Positions 25,554-34,608 are shown, counted from the first letter of the stretch. The stretch: 64,000 nt of DNA from a bacterium (GCA_035307765.1 DATGHU010000041.1:62001-126000), one strand, 5' to 3'. Notes: generated by a model from the letters alone, not told the origin. Numbers and translations are program-made.

Positions 25554-26726
25554 TCAGGCGTAGACGTTCAACGGATGCCGCTTGAGCGTTTCCCCGAACC
25601 TTTTGCGCAGTTGATCGAACATCTCGATGTCGTACTGGCTCACGAAGGTGATCGCCGTCCCGGCGCGCCCGGCGCGAGCGGTGCGCCCAACCCGGTGGAT
25701 GTACGTTTCGACATCTTCCGGGATGTCGAAGTTGATCACGTGGGAGATCGCCGACAGATCCAAGCCGCGGGAGGCGACGTTCGTAGCGATCAACAACCGC
25801 GTCCGCTTCTCGGCGAACGCCCGGAGCGCTTGAAGGCGAGCTCCCTCCCGGAGCCCCCCGTGGATCACGCCGATCGATCCATCCTGCCCGAGCGTCCGAG
25901 CCAGCCGGTCGACCCGGAACCGGGTCCGGCGGAAGACCAACCCCGAGGATATATCGTCGTTCCGCAGAAGGCGCCGCAGGGCTTTGACCTTATCCTGCTC
26001 CGCGACCTCCAGATAAAATTGTTCGATCGAGTCCACGGTCGGAAGCGCCGCCGCAAGCCGCACCCAGGTGGGGGTGCGCATGCGCTGTTCGGCGATCGTG
26101 CGAATCTCCGGCGGGATGGTGGCGGAGAACAGTGCCGTCTGGCGGGATGCCGGGGTCTGCGAGAGGATCTTCGATACATCCGGGAGGAAGCCCATGTCCA
26201 GCATTCGGTCAGCCTCGTCGAGCACAGCCACGGTGACCGATCCCAGTCGAACCGTCCCTCGCTGGAGGTGATCCAGCAGGCGCCCGGGGGTCGCCACCGC
26301 AATGTGGGGGTGCCGGCGGAGCGCGTCTATTTGCCGGACGATGGAGTGCCCGCCGAACAACGCGACCACGCGGAGCTGCCGCTCGCGTGCCAGGACCTGG
26401 AGGTCTTCCGCAACTTGAACCGCAAGTTCACGGGTGGGGACGAGGATCAGCGCTTGAAGGGTTCTGGAGCCGGGGTCGAGCCGCTCGATGATCGGGATGC
26501 CGTACGCGCCGGTCTTTCCCGATCCGGTTTCCGCCTGTCCGATCATGTCCTTTCCGCTGCCCATGATCGGAATGCTCTGCCGCTGGATCGGGGTTGGCTC
26601 GTCCCAGCCCAACCGGTGAATGGCGCGCAGGATCTCCGGGCGGAGCGAGATTCCCCCAAACGTCGCGGGGGCTAGCTTAGGTGTTGCCTCTACAGGGGCT
26701 GTAAGAATACCAATCGCCTCCTTCAT
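25554..26726 (-). CDS. DEAD-box ATP-dependent RNA helicase
   Basis: I begin at ATG 26726 (complement), which has GGAG 2-5 bases upstream; an in-frame GTG 102 bp earlier adds a basic, non-conserved segment. The 390-residue core has Q-motif GWDEPTPIQRQSIP, Walker A AETGSGKT, Ia PTREL, TPGR, motif II LDEADRML, SAT (motif III) and motif VI HRVGRTARAGR. It unwinds structured RNA, for example in ribosome assembly or mRNA decay. There is no C-terminal RNA-binding tail. A strong promoter 160 bp upstream gives it a long leader, as in cold-induced helicases. Confidence 0.93.
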   Translation of the reverse strand: MKEAIGILTAPVEATPKLAPATFGGISLRPEILRAIHRLGWDEPTPIQRQSIPIMGSGKDMIGQAETGSGKTGAYGIPIIERLDPGSRTLQALILVPTRELAVQVAEDLQVLARERQLRVVALFGGHSIVRQIDALRRHPHIAVATPGRLLDHLQRGTVRLGSVTVAVLDEADRMLDMGFLPDVSKILSQTPASRQTALFSATIPPEIRTIAEQRMRTPTWVRLAAALPTVDSIEQFYLEVAEQDKVKALRRLLRNDDISSGLVFRRTRFRVDRLARTLGQDGSIGVIHGGLREGARLQALRAFAEKRTRLLIATNVASRGLDLSAISHVINFDIPEDVETYIHRVGRTARAGRAGTAITFVSQYDIEMFDQLRKRFGETLKRHPLNVYA

Positions 26727-26886
26727 GCTCCGGCTGTTCGCCGGGTGCGGCAATGGCCGCGGGATTCGGTGCCGGCATCTGCGCGTGTCTCGCCGGAACC
26801 TGCTCCCCATGAAGAAGGCCTGCGACACACAAGGAGGGACGCCGTCGCGGCATCCCTCTCAGAACGCATATATGACGACAATAGAA

Positions 26887-26915
26887 AGTATACCAGTTTC
26901 CCTGCGCGACGTCAA
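26887..26915 (-). promoter_or_regulatory. Sigma-70-type promoter of the DEAD-box helicase gene
   Basis: On the minus strand TTGACG (26910-26915 complement), a 17-bp spacer and TATACT (26887-26892 complement) match the housekeeping consensus well. Transcription would start near 26880, leaving a leader of about 150 nt before ATG 26726. The long leader could carry cold-responsive or autoregulatory structure. Confidence 0.75.
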
Positions 26916-27310
26916 ATTCGCCGAGCCCGACGCAAGCGCAAGAGGTGTGGGGTTCCCGACGGGGCCGGGAGCGAGCGCAACCTGTCCGACGAGGGTGAGG
27001 GCCAGGACAGGATCTCGATGGACCGACCGCCGGCGGCATTGAGCGCGGCTGGTTGGGGGGCATCACCGGATTTTTGCACGCGGAGGGACGTTGGTCGTTC
27101 TGCGCTGAGGGGCGCAAGTCTGTTGAGGATATCCGAGCCTCAGTATCTTTTTTGGTCCGATGTGATTCCCGCGGAATGTGCTTCGGTGTAACAACTTCGT
27201 GACGATGTGGCTTTGCGGGAATGCGCGCTCCCCCAGAAGAGTTCATAACAGCTGGGACAGAGCAGTACGATTTTGGCTCCACCCAAAAATCGCAAGAAGG
27301 AGGGAAGACG
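26916..27310. other. Intergenic stretch between helicase promoter and small secreted protein
   Basis: About 395 bp with no credible gene on either strand. It must hold the promoter of the 71-aa gene at 27311, but no convincing boxes stand out. The sequence near 27140-27200 is more AT-rich than its surroundings. GAAGGAGGG at its end is the ribosome site of that gene. Confidence 0.5.
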
Positions 27311-27526
27311 ATGCGGCATGTGTTAGCAGTGGCAGTGTTGGGCGCAAGCTTGGCGTTGACCGCTTCCGCGGCGCTGGCGGATGAAAACACGGACCACACA
27401 CCGATCCAGTTCCGGCAGAGCGAGGTGGTCGTGAATCCCATCGACTCCGGGTCGGCCGTGGTTGCGGGCGTCGCCGCCCCCCAGTCGGTCTACGCCGTCT
27501 CTCGCGAAGATAATCGCGAGCGTTAG
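27311..27526 (+). CDS. Small secreted hypothetical protein (71 aa)
   Basis: The ATG at 27311 follows a strong AAGGAGGG. The product has a clean signal peptide (VLAVAVLGASLALTASAALA, cleavage near residue 23) and a short mature chain of about 48 residues ending in a charged NRER. It has no Cys. A perfect 15-bp terminator hairpin starts 11 bp after the stop, so this is a complete monocistronic unit. I recognise no family; the strong signals suggest high expression of a small exported peptide. Confidence 0.65.
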   Translation: MRHVLAVAVLGASLALTASAALADENTDHTPIQFRQSEVVVNPIDSGSAVVAGVAAPQSVYAVSREDNRER

Positions 27527-27536
27527 GCAACAGGTT

Positions 27537-27575
27537 GCGTCAGCCGTCCGGGCACTTCCGCCGGACGGCTGACGC
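27537..27575 (+). terminator. Rho-independent terminator of the 71-aa gene
   Basis: GCGTCAGCCGTCCGG (27537-27551) pairs perfectly with CCGGACGGCTGACGC (27561-27575) around a 9-base loop, followed by GGTTTTG. This 15-bp stem is the strongest hairpin seen in the window. The T-run is short, but position right after a stop codon supports termination. Confidence 0.8.
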
Positions 27576-27665
27576 GGTTTTGTCGACCCCCTCCGGTGCA
27601 TGCGTGCCGCTCTCGACCTCGCGCCGATAGGGTCGCCGCGCGTCTGCGGCGAAACACCGCCGTCG

Positions 27666-28892
27666 ATGAGCCGTGGACGGGACGTCGTGGTGGTGGGGGC
27701 CGGCCCGGGCGGGTCGGCGACGGCGCACTATTTGGCGAAGCTGGGGCTGGATGTCCTCTTCGTCGACCGGTCCGGTTTCCCGCGCGACAAGACCTGCGGG
27801 GACGGCCTCACGCCTCGGGCGATGGGGGTGTTGCACGATATGGACCTCCTCCCCGACCTGCTTCGGGCGGGGAAACGCATCACCGGGGTGGAGATCGTCT
27901 CCCCCGACGGATCCTCAACCGGAGCCACGATCCCGCCGCTCCCGGGCGTGCCGGGTCCAATGCTGGTGGTCCCCCGGGTGATCCTCGACGATGCGATTCG
28001 GGAGCGCGCGCGCCGAAGCGGGGCACGGTTTGAGGGGGGCGTGCTCGTCACCGGAGTCGAGCGGACAGCTCACGGGGTGATCGTTCTCGGCGAGCAGGGC
28101 ACGCGACGGGTCCGCTTCAGCGCCCGCTGCGCGGTGATCGCGACGGGCGCCTCGGCCCCGCTGCTGATGCGGCTGGGGATCCTCAGGCGGCCGCCGCCGA
28201 TGATGCTGGCCGCCCGCGCCTACTTCGAGGGGGTCACCGGCCTGGCCGACCGCGTCCACATCCGGTTTGATGGTGTGCCTCTCCCCGGGTACGGGTGGGT
28301 GTTCCCGGTGTCGCCCACCACGGTCAACCTCGGGGCGGGATTTTTCCCGTCGTCCCGAAGATTTTCGCGCCTTCCGCCCAATCCGCGGGCGGCGTTCGAC
28401 CGCTTTGTGCGGAGTCGGCTGATGGCCTCCCTGCTCGGCGGCGCCCGCCAGGCGGGCCCAACTCGCGGATATCCCCTCCGGGTCGACTTTCCCCGATCGC
28501 CCGTGTTTGGCGACGGCGTCCTGTTGGTGGGCGAGGCGGCGGGGCTCGTCAATCCGCTGACGGGCGAGGGCATCGATTACGCCCTCGAGTCGGCCCAGAT
28601 CGCGGCGGAGCAGATCGGGAGGATGCTGGGCGCCGGCGGAGTGTCGCCCGGGGGTCTCGAGGAGTACGAGCGGATTCTACGCGCGCGGTTCGAGCGTTTG
28701 TTTGTGTTCTGCGGGCGCCTGCGCGACGCTGCGCTGCACCCTCTGCTGCTGAACCGGCTGGTGCGCCTCGCCGCGCGACGCGACGATCTCAAGACGTTGC
28801 TGATCGACATCGTGTTGGGCAACCGCCGGACCTCGGAGACGCTGACCGTCAAGGCCGTGCTCAGGAAGGCCTTCGCGCTCGCCAGATCGTGA
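27666..28892 (+). CDS. Geranylgeranyl reductase-family FAD-dependent oxidoreductase
   Basis: I start at ATG 27666, just before the dinucleotide motif RDVVVVGAGPGGSATA; an earlier in-frame ATG at 27600 adds unrelated sequence. The 408-residue protein has the FAD-binding start, RSGFPRDKTCGDGLTPRAM (about 39-57, the usual geranylgeranyl reductase motif with Cys), and the late GDGVLLVGEAAGLVNPLTGEG FAD loop. Family members saturate isoprenoid chains of menaquinone, phytol or lipids. It is convergent with the CtaA-CtaB fusion gene; a role in respiratory quinone modification is a reasonable inference, not shown. Confidence 0.85.
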   Translation: MSRGRDVVVVGAGPGGSATAHYLAKLGLDVLFVDRSGFPRDKTCGDGLTPRAMGVLHDMDLLPDLLRAGKRITGVEIVSPDGSSTGATIPPLPGVPGPMLVVPRVILDDAIRERARRSGARFEGGVLVTGVERTAHGVIVLGEQGTRRVRFSARCAVIATGASAPLLMRLGILRRPPPMMLAARAYFEGVTGLADRVHIRFDGVPLPGYGWVFPVSPTTVNLGAGFFPSSRRFSRLPPNPRAAFDRFVRSRLMASLLGGARQAGPTRGYPLRVDFPRSPVFGDGVLLVGEAAGLVNPLTGEGIDYALESAQIAAEQIGRMLGAGGVSPGGLEEYERILRARFERLFVFCGRLRDAALHPLLLNRLVRLAARRDDLKTLLIDIVLGNRRTSETLTVKAVLRKAFALARS

Positions 28893-28965
28893 AGCCGCCC
28901 CCGACGCACGCGACGGTGCCGGTGGGACCGTTCGCCGGATCGGTGAAATCCTCTCGCGAGGTCAA

Positions 28966-30843
28966 TCAGCCGAGCATCAAGCGATCGACGACCATGGCGC
29001 CGAACAGCAGCGCGAGATACACGATCGAGTAGCCGAACAGCGCGGGCGCGGCGCGGGGCACCCGGCCGAGCGCGACGAGAACCGCCAGAGCGACGAAGAC
29101 CGCGTTGAGCCCGAGCGCCGCGGTGAGGTAGAGACCGCCCAGCGCGTGCAGGGGATAATACAGGAGCAGGGTCGCCGCCGACAGGACGATCGAGTAGAGG
29201 AGAATCTGCCTGCGGGTCACTCCTTCGCCACGCACCACCGGCAGCATCGGAACGCCTGCCGCCCGGTAGTCATCCGTTTTTCCCAGCGCCAGCGCCCAGA
29301 AGTGCGGCGGTGTCCAGAGGAACACGATGGCAAACAGGACCACCGCCGGCAGTCCCACGTGCCCGGTGGCGGCCGCCCAGCCGACCAGAGGAGGGACGGC
29401 GCCCGCGGCGCCGCCGATGACGATGTTCTGCGGGGTCGTTCGTTTGAGCCAAAGCGTGTAAACGCCGACATAGAAAAGGATCCCCATCGTTGACAGGACG
29501 GCGCTCAGCGGATTGACTCCCCAGGCCATCACGACGATGGAGAGGAGTCCGGTGGCGACTCCAAATCCCAGCGCCTGCGGTGGGCGCAGCCGCCCCGCGG
29601 GAACGGGGCGCAGGCACGTTCGCTGCATCAGCGCATCGATGTCGCGATCGACGTACATGTTGAAGGCATTGGCGGACCCGGCCGCGAGCGTCCCGCCGAA
29701 CAGCGTGAGCAGCACGACGCCGAGCCCGACGTGGTGCGGTGCGGCCACCACCATCGACGTCGCCGTAGTGATGAGCAGCAGCATGATGATCCGCGGCTTC
29801 ATCAGCGCCGCGTAGTCCCGGATTACCCGCAGCGTCCCCGCCGGCGCTGTGGTCTCCCAACCGATCGCGCCGGTCGATTCATCGATAGATCCCCCGGCGA
29901 TCGTGGGCATCGCTTTGCGCCCGGGTCGGTCGAGGGCGCCGCTTGGTGCCGGGGCCGGGGACGGCTTCCCCAGCGTGCTCAGGACCACGAGCGTGCCGAA
30001 CAGGAGCGCCGCCGTCCCGAGGTGCGCGCCGCGGACGACCGGGGTGAGCCCCGTGACGATGTTCAGGATGCCCAGGCCAACTTGGATCACCACGAGCGCC
30101 GCGGCGAGGTGCGCCGCGGCCGCGATCGCGCGTCCGCCCACCCGCGAGGCCGACGCGGCGGTGGCCAGGACGAGCCCCAGCACGAGCAGGGCCCATGCGC
30201 GGTGCAGCATGTGGATGTGGGTTCCCGGGTCGGCGGGCAGGAGGACCGGCCCGCGGCACAGCGGTAGGTCGGGGCACGCGAGCCCGGCGCCGCTCGCGGC
30301 GACATACCCGCCGATCAGGATCATCACATACGTCGCCGCCACCGCGGCCTGGACAAGACGGTGGAACGAGCCCGGCGGGGGAGGGGCACCGGCCGTCCCC
30401 CGCACGGCTCCCGCCGCCTGGATCACCAGGCCGGCCAGGAAGAGCGTCGCCACGCCGAGGTGCATCACGACGAGCGCGGGGGTGAGGGCCAGCTTGACGG
30501 TCAGCGCACCAAGGATGATTTGGACGACGACGATGGCCAGCATCCACAGGGCCGTGGAGGCGGCCCCGGGGACGGCCCGGCGAACCCGATATGCCGCGAG
30601 CACCGTCGCCACGACGAGCACGCTGACCAGCGCCGCCACCAACCGGTGCGAATACTCGATGAGTACCGGTCCCTGCAGCGGCGGGATGAGGCGTCCGTGA
30701 CACGTCGGCCAATCCGGACACGCCAGCCCGGATCCTGAGATCCGAACCAGCCCCCCGAGCAGGATCAGCAAGTACGCAGCGACCGCGGTCGCCACGGCGA
30801 GCGTCCGGTAGGCCCGCATCGCGGCGCCGGTCGTTCGGATCAT
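28966..30843 (-). CDS. ctaAB: Fused heme A synthase (CtaA) and heme O synthase (CtaB)
   Basis: I start at ATG 30843 (complement), preceded by GAGGAGGCGGG. The single 625-residue frame holds two complete membrane enzymes. Residues 1 to about 310 are CtaA: eight helices with cysteine pairs in SGSGLACPDWPTCHG and SGAGLACPDLPLCRG and the helix-borne heme histidines. A linker of about 40 hydrophilic residues follows. The rest is CtaB, protoheme IX farnesyltransferase, with NMYVDRDIDALMQRT, the prenyl-diphosphate Asp motif, and a second KTDDYRAAGVPMLPVV loop. Together they convert heme B to heme O and then A for aa3 oxidases. No oxidase subunit genes are next to it. Confidence 0.95.
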   Translation of the reverse strand: MIRTTGAAMRAYRTLAVATAVAAYLLILLGGLVRISGSGLACPDWPTCHGRLIPPLQGPVLIEYSHRLVAALVSVLVVATVLAAYRVRRAVPGAASTALWMLAIVVVQIILGALTVKLALTPALVVMHLGVATLFLAGLVIQAAGAVRGTAGAPPPPGSFHRLVQAAVAATYVMILIGGYVAASGAGLACPDLPLCRGPVLLPADPGTHIHMLHRAWALLVLGLVLATAASASRVGGRAIAAAAHLAAALVVIQVGLGILNIVTGLTPVVRGAHLGTAALLFGTLVVLSTLGKPSPAPAPSGALDRPGRKAMPTIAGGSIDESTGAIGWETTAPAGTLRVIRDYAALMKPRIIMLLLITTATSMVVAAPHHVGLGVVLLTLFGGTLAAGSANAFNMYVDRDIDALMQRTCLRPVPAGRLRPPQALGFGVATGLLSIVVMAWGVNPLSAVLSTMGILFYVGVYTLWLKRTTPQNIVIGGAAGAVPPLVGWAAATGHVGLPAVVLFAIVFLWTPPHFWALALGKTDDYRAAGVPMLPVVRGEGVTRRQILLYSIVLSAATLLLYYPLHALGGLYLTAALGLNAVFVALAVLVALGRVPRAAPALFGYSIVYLALLFGAMVVDRLMLG

Positions 30844-31066
30844 CCCGCCTCCTCGGATAGGCTGGCGTGTTGGGCGACGCACAGATTCGTAGCCCGGCAC
30901 AGGGCCTGGTACTCCCTGCCCGGGTCCTCTGGCCTATTCGACGCGTCTCGTGCATCCCTCCTGTTCCGGGCGGCGGCAACGCCCCAGAAGGGTGGAGCGC
31001 ATCTTCCGGCGGAATTCTGGGGAATACTTCTTGTGAGGGGCGGGTTCGACAATTCAGGGGCGGGAG

Positions 31067-31717
31067 ATGAGCGTGGAACGGTTGGGCCGTGTGCTTGCCG
31101 CCGCGGCGATCGGGCTCGGGTTGTCATTGATCCCGATTTCCGCGACCGGGACGCCGTCCGCCCAGGAGATTCTCCTCCGGGTGCTGAGGGCGAACGCGGA
31201 TACCCCAGATCTCGCGTCGGCGGACGTGCTCTTCAAACTGCGGATCAAGAAGCCCCTCAGCGATCCTCCGGACTGCGAGTTCAGCGGAACCATGGAGCTC
31301 GTCGGCGGCCGCCAGACGGTCAAGATCGGTCGGCACACCGCGGGGCTGGTGTGCTGGGCCGTTGACAGGTATGTGCTCGGCCGTCTCTTCGAAGCCAGCG
31401 AGCCGCTGCAGAACTTTTTCTCGCGATTCACCTTCCAGGTCCTGGGGGAGAAACTGGTCGGCACCGACCATTTCTTCCTGCTGCAAGGGCGGGCGCGAAA
31501 CCCGAAGAACAACCCGACGGGGTTGAACGGCTGGGTTGACTACGACCGGGGGCTGGTGTCCGAGGGGACCGTGATCTTCACCTGGGGCAGCGTCGATTCC
31601 GAACAACGGTACGGGCGCGTCAACGGCGCGTGGGTGCTGACCTACCAATACCTCTACGCTCCTCGGTTCGACGCCAACCTGGAAATCTTCTACAGCAACT
31701 TTCGCTTCGCGCAGTAA
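31067..31717 (+). CDS. Secreted LolA-like / outer-membrane-lipoprotein-sorting-type protein
   Basis: A 216-residue protein with a GCGGGAG ribosome site and a signal peptide (LAAAAIGLGLSLIPISATG, cleavage near residue 30). The mature chain begins SAQEILLRVLRANADTPDL and continues with alternating strands, the pattern of LolA/LolB-like half-barrels that carry lipids or lipoproteins. The match is by shape and by the ILxRxxxA start; function is unproven. Only 7 bp separate its stop from the KDG kinase stop on the other strand. Confidence 0.6.
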   Translation: MSVERLGRVLAAAAIGLGLSLIPISATGTPSAQEILLRVLRANADTPDLASADVLFKLRIKKPLSDPPDCEFSGTMELVGGRQTVKIGRHTAGLVCWAVDRYVLGRLFEASEPLQNFFSRFTFQVLGEKLVGTDHFFLLQGRARNPKNNPTGLNGWVDYDRGLVSEGTVIFTWGSVDSEQRYGRVNGAWVLTYQYLYAPRFDANLEIFYSNFRFAQ

Positions 31718-31724
31718 GCCCAAA

Positions 31725-32678
31725 TTATCGTCTGAATGTCCCGGACTCGCCGCGCAGGACCGCGTCGACTTCGTCGAGCGTGGCCAGGCACACATCGCCG
31801 GGATAGGTCTGCTTGAGGGCGGCCATCGCCGCGCCGTACCGCAGCCCCTCGGCGCATCCGGTCGCCAGGTAGCCGTAGAGGAACCCCGCGGCGAACGCAT
31901 CGCCCCGTCCGATCCGATCGACGATTTCTGTGGGGTAGGCGGGTTGCCGGTACGTGCCCGTGTCGTCCTCGGCCAGGGCGCCGTCGCCCGCGAGCGTGAG
32001 CACCAACGCTCGGCACCCGAAGCGCGCCCGCAGCCTGCGCACCGCCGCGTCGGGGCCCCCCCGCTCGCCGAAGACCGTGCCGGCGTCTCGGTGGCTCAGG
32101 AGCACGATGTCGAGACCGTGCAGAAGCGGTTCCAGCCGGCGGCACGCGGCCGCAGGGTCCCAGAGCGTCGCCCGGTAGTTGGCGTCGAAGGAGACCCCGA
32201 TGTGGCGGCTCCTGGCCTCGGCGAGCGCCCGCTCGACGAGGCGGGCGGCGTTCGGGCCGAGCGCCGGGGTGATCCCCGTGAGGTGAACCATCCGCGCTCC
32301 GTCGAGCAGCGCCCACGCCACCGCGTCCGGATCGATCGAGGCGAACGCGGAGTCATGGCGGTAGTAGTGGACTTCCCCTGCCCGAGGGGCGGCCCCGGGC
32401 TGCACCAGCATCAACCCGACGCGGCCTTCGAGCGCCCACAACACCCCGCTGACGTCGACCCCAAACCCGCGGATGGCGGTCGCGACCCGCCGCCCCAGAG
32501 GGTTCGCCGGCAGCTGAGAGATCCACGCGGTGGAGACACCCAGGTGGGCGAGGCCGGCACACACGTTGGCCTCCGCGCCGCCGACGTGGACGGCAAGCGA
32601 CGCGGCTCCCTCCAGGGTGTCGTTCCCCCTGGGAGTGAGCCGGATCAACGTTTCTCCGATGCCGACGACCGTGGCCAT
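31725..32678 (-). CDS. kdgK: 2-keto-3-deoxygluconate kinase (PfkB family)
   Basis: I start at ATG 32678 (complement), where the family begins (MATVVGIGETLIRLTP). The 317-residue PfkB-type kinase has the GGAEANVCAGLAHLG motif near residue 33 and the ATP/anion-hole motif DRIGRGDAFAAGF near 267, whose Asp is the base. It phosphorylates 2-keto-3-deoxygluconate (KDG) to KDPG with ATP. The neighbouring KDPG aldolase and sugar-acid dehydratase on the same strand support KDG rather than another sugar. It is 23 bp after the aldolase gene. Confidence 0.88.
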   Translation of the reverse strand: MATVVGIGETLIRLTPRGNDTLEGAASLAVHVGGAEANVCAGLAHLGVSTAWISQLPANPLGRRVATAIRGFGVDVSGVLWALEGRVGLMLVQPGAAPRAGEVHYYRHDSAFASIDPDAVAWALLDGARMVHLTGITPALGPNAARLVERALAEARSRHIGVSFDANYRATLWDPAAACRRLEPLLHGLDIVLLSHRDAGTVFGERGGPDAAVRRLRARFGCRALVLTLAGDGALAEDDTGTYRQPAYPTEIVDRIGRGDAFAAGFLYGYLATGCAEGLRYGAAMAALKQTYPGDVCLATLDEVDAVLRGESGTFRR

Positions 32679-32701
32679 GGCCGCGTCTCCGAAGGGCGGA
32701 C

Positions 32702-33346
32702 TCAGAGGGCGGCGAGCGACCGGCGAAGGATCTCGATCCGGGCGCGGAGGGCGCGGGTGTCCACCCGGGCGTTCCCGGGACCCACCAGCGCCGAGCCGAT
32801 CCCCAAGGCGGCGGCGCCCGCTTTGAACCACTCGCCGACGTTCTCGGGGGTCACCCCTCCGGTGGGCAGGAGGCGCGCCTGGGGGAGAGGGGCCAGAATC
32901 GCCCGGATGTGGCGCGGGCCGCCGGTCTCCGCCGGGAAGATCTTGACCAGCTCGGCGCCGGAGTCGAGCGCCTGGACGACCTCGCTGGGGGTGAACGCGC
33001 CCGGGACCGCCAGCACGCCGCGCCGCCGCGCCACCGCCCCCATTTCCGGAGAGAGGGACGGGCTCAGCAGGAACTGCGCCCCCGCAGCGACCGCCTGCTC
33101 GGCCGTCTCGCCATGGGTGACCGTTCCCGCGCCCACGAGCACCTGGGGAAACTTTGCCCGCAGCCCCCGGATGACCGCGGGCGCATCCGGGACCGTAAAG
33201 GTGACCTCGATCACCGGGAGGCCGGAGCCGGCCAGCACCTCCGCGGCCTCCGCGGCCCACTCCGCAGACGCGGTGCGGATGATGGGGACGACCCGCGCGC
33301 GAAGGATCGCCTGGAGCACCTCGGCCGTTCCGGTGGCGGTCGTCAC
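32702..33346 (-). CDS. eda: 2-keto-3-deoxy-6-phosphogluconate (KDPG) aldolase
   Basis: A 214-residue class I aldolase of normal Eda length, starting at GTG. Schiff-base Lys135 sits in LVKIFPAE, Glu47 in VIEVTF, and GAGTVT is at 72-77. It splits KDPG to pyruvate and glyceraldehyde-3-phosphate, the last Entner-Doudoroff step. Seven base pairs separate it from the dehydratase gene upstream, so the three sugar-acid genes form one operon. Confidence 0.93.
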   Translation of the reverse strand: MTTATGTAEVLQAILRARVVPIIRTASAEWAAEAAEVLAGSGLPVIEVTFTVPDAPAVIRGLRAKFPQVLVGAGTVTHGETAEQAVAAGAQFLLSPSLSPEMGAVARRRGVLAVPGAFTPSEVVQALDSGAELVKIFPAETGGPRHIRAILAPLPQARLLPTGGVTPENVGEWFKAGAAALGIGSALVGPGNARVDTRALRARIEILRRSLAAL

Positions 33347-33353
33347 GGCGGCC

Positions 33354-34511
33354 TCACGGGACCGTTCTGGCCTGGCGGCGGTGCCAGTCCTCGGCGAAGA
33401 GATTGAAGTGCTGGCGCCGGTACGGGTGGGCCGTCACGACGTCTTCATTAAAGGTCACACCGAGCCCGGGTCCCTGGGGGAGCGGGAAGTAACCATCCTC
33501 CACCTTGGGGACCCCCGGCGCCGCCTGCTCGACAAATGGCTCGGCGAAGTCGTTGAAGTATTCCTGGATCTTGAAGTTGGGGGTTGAGGCCGCGATGTGC
33601 AGCGCCGCCGCGGTTCCCACGGAGGCGCTGACGTTGTGGGGGGCCACCAACAGCCCGTGCGTCTCCGCCATCGCTGCGATTTTCTTCGTCTCGAGCAGCC
33701 CCCCGCAGTGGGTGATGTCGGCCTGACAGATCTGCGCCGCCCCCGACGCGAACAGATCCCGGAACTGCGTCCGGAGATGCAGCCGTTCGCCCGTGGCGAC
33801 CGGGATCCTGGTGCTGCGTGCCACCTGGACGAGCGCCCCGAGTTGGTCGGGCGGGACCGGCTCCTCGATCCAGCTCGGCGCAACCCGCTCCAGGTCGCGG
33901 GCGAGGCCGATCGCCTGGGCGGCGGTGAATCGCCCGTGCATCTCGATAAGGATCTCCACGTCGGGCCCGACCGCATCCCGAACGGCCTCCACCATCTCGA
34001 CGCTCCGCGCGTGCTCGGCGCGTTCGAGTTCGGCGACGCCGGCGCCGAAGGGGTCAAATTTGAGGGCGCGGTACCCCCTCGCCACCACCTTGCGGGCCGC
34101 CTGCGCGAACGCCTCCGGGGTGCGTTCCCCGGTATACCACCCGTTGGCATAGGCCTTGATCCGGGGGCGGCACGCCCCGCCCAGAAGCCGGTAGACGGGT
34201 TGGTCGAGGGCTTTGCCGACGATGTCCCAGCAGGCCATTTCCACGATCGCGATGGCCGTCATCTCGGTCGCGCCGGGGAGTTCGAAGTCGTCCCGAGTGA
34301 TCCGCGCCACCAGGGCCTCGATGTTGAACGGATCGCTCCCCAGGACGTACCGGTGCGCGATCGCCTCGAGGTACGCGGCGACGGGCTCCTCGCGGTTGAC
34401 CGGCCGCGCCTCCCCGATCCCTTCGAGGCCGTCGTCGGTGCGTATCCGGGCGAATACGAAATTCCGCCACGCCGAGCCCATGGTGTAGACTCTGACCTCC
34501 GCGATCCTCAC
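33354..34511 (-). CDS. Enolase-superfamily sugar-acid dehydratase (galactonate/gluconate dehydratase-like)
   Basis: A 385-residue member of the mandelate racemase/muconate cycloisomerase family, starting at GTG. Visible site residues are Lys151 in LKFDPFG, Glu190/His192 in IEMHGRF (Asp is usual at the first site), Glu216/Glu217 in WIEEP, Glu242 in GERLH, and His292 in APHN. This pattern fits acid-sugar dehydratases such as DgoD and gluconate/mannonate dehydratases. Dehydration of an aldonate would yield a 2-keto-3-deoxy acid, the substrate of the adjacent KDG kinase, so the operon breaks down a sugar acid. Which sugar acid cannot be told. Confidence 0.85.
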   Translation of the reverse strand: MRIAEVRVYTMGSAWRNFVFARIRTDDGLEGIGEARPVNREEPVAAYLEAIAHRYVLGSDPFNIEALVARITRDDFELPGATEMTAIAIVEMACWDIVGKALDQPVYRLLGGACRPRIKAYANGWYTGERTPEAFAQAARKVVARGYRALKFDPFGAGVAELERAEHARSVEMVEAVRDAVGPDVEILIEMHGRFTAAQAIGLARDLERVAPSWIEEPVPPDQLGALVQVARSTRIPVATGERLHLRTQFRDLFASGAAQICQADITHCGGLLETKKIAAMAETHGLLVAPHNVSASVGTAAALHIAASTPNFKIQEYFNDFAEPFVEQAAPGVPKVEDGYFPLPQGPGLGVTFNEDVVTAHPYRRQHFNLFAEDWHRRQARTVP

Positions 34512-34608
34512 CGGCGGCGACCCGCGCCGATCCCTGCGCGGCCGCGTGACCGTGGGGCGTGCCGGGCGGCGTTGCCCAGGCGGGTTGTCTGTTCGATCAT
34601 CGCACGGC

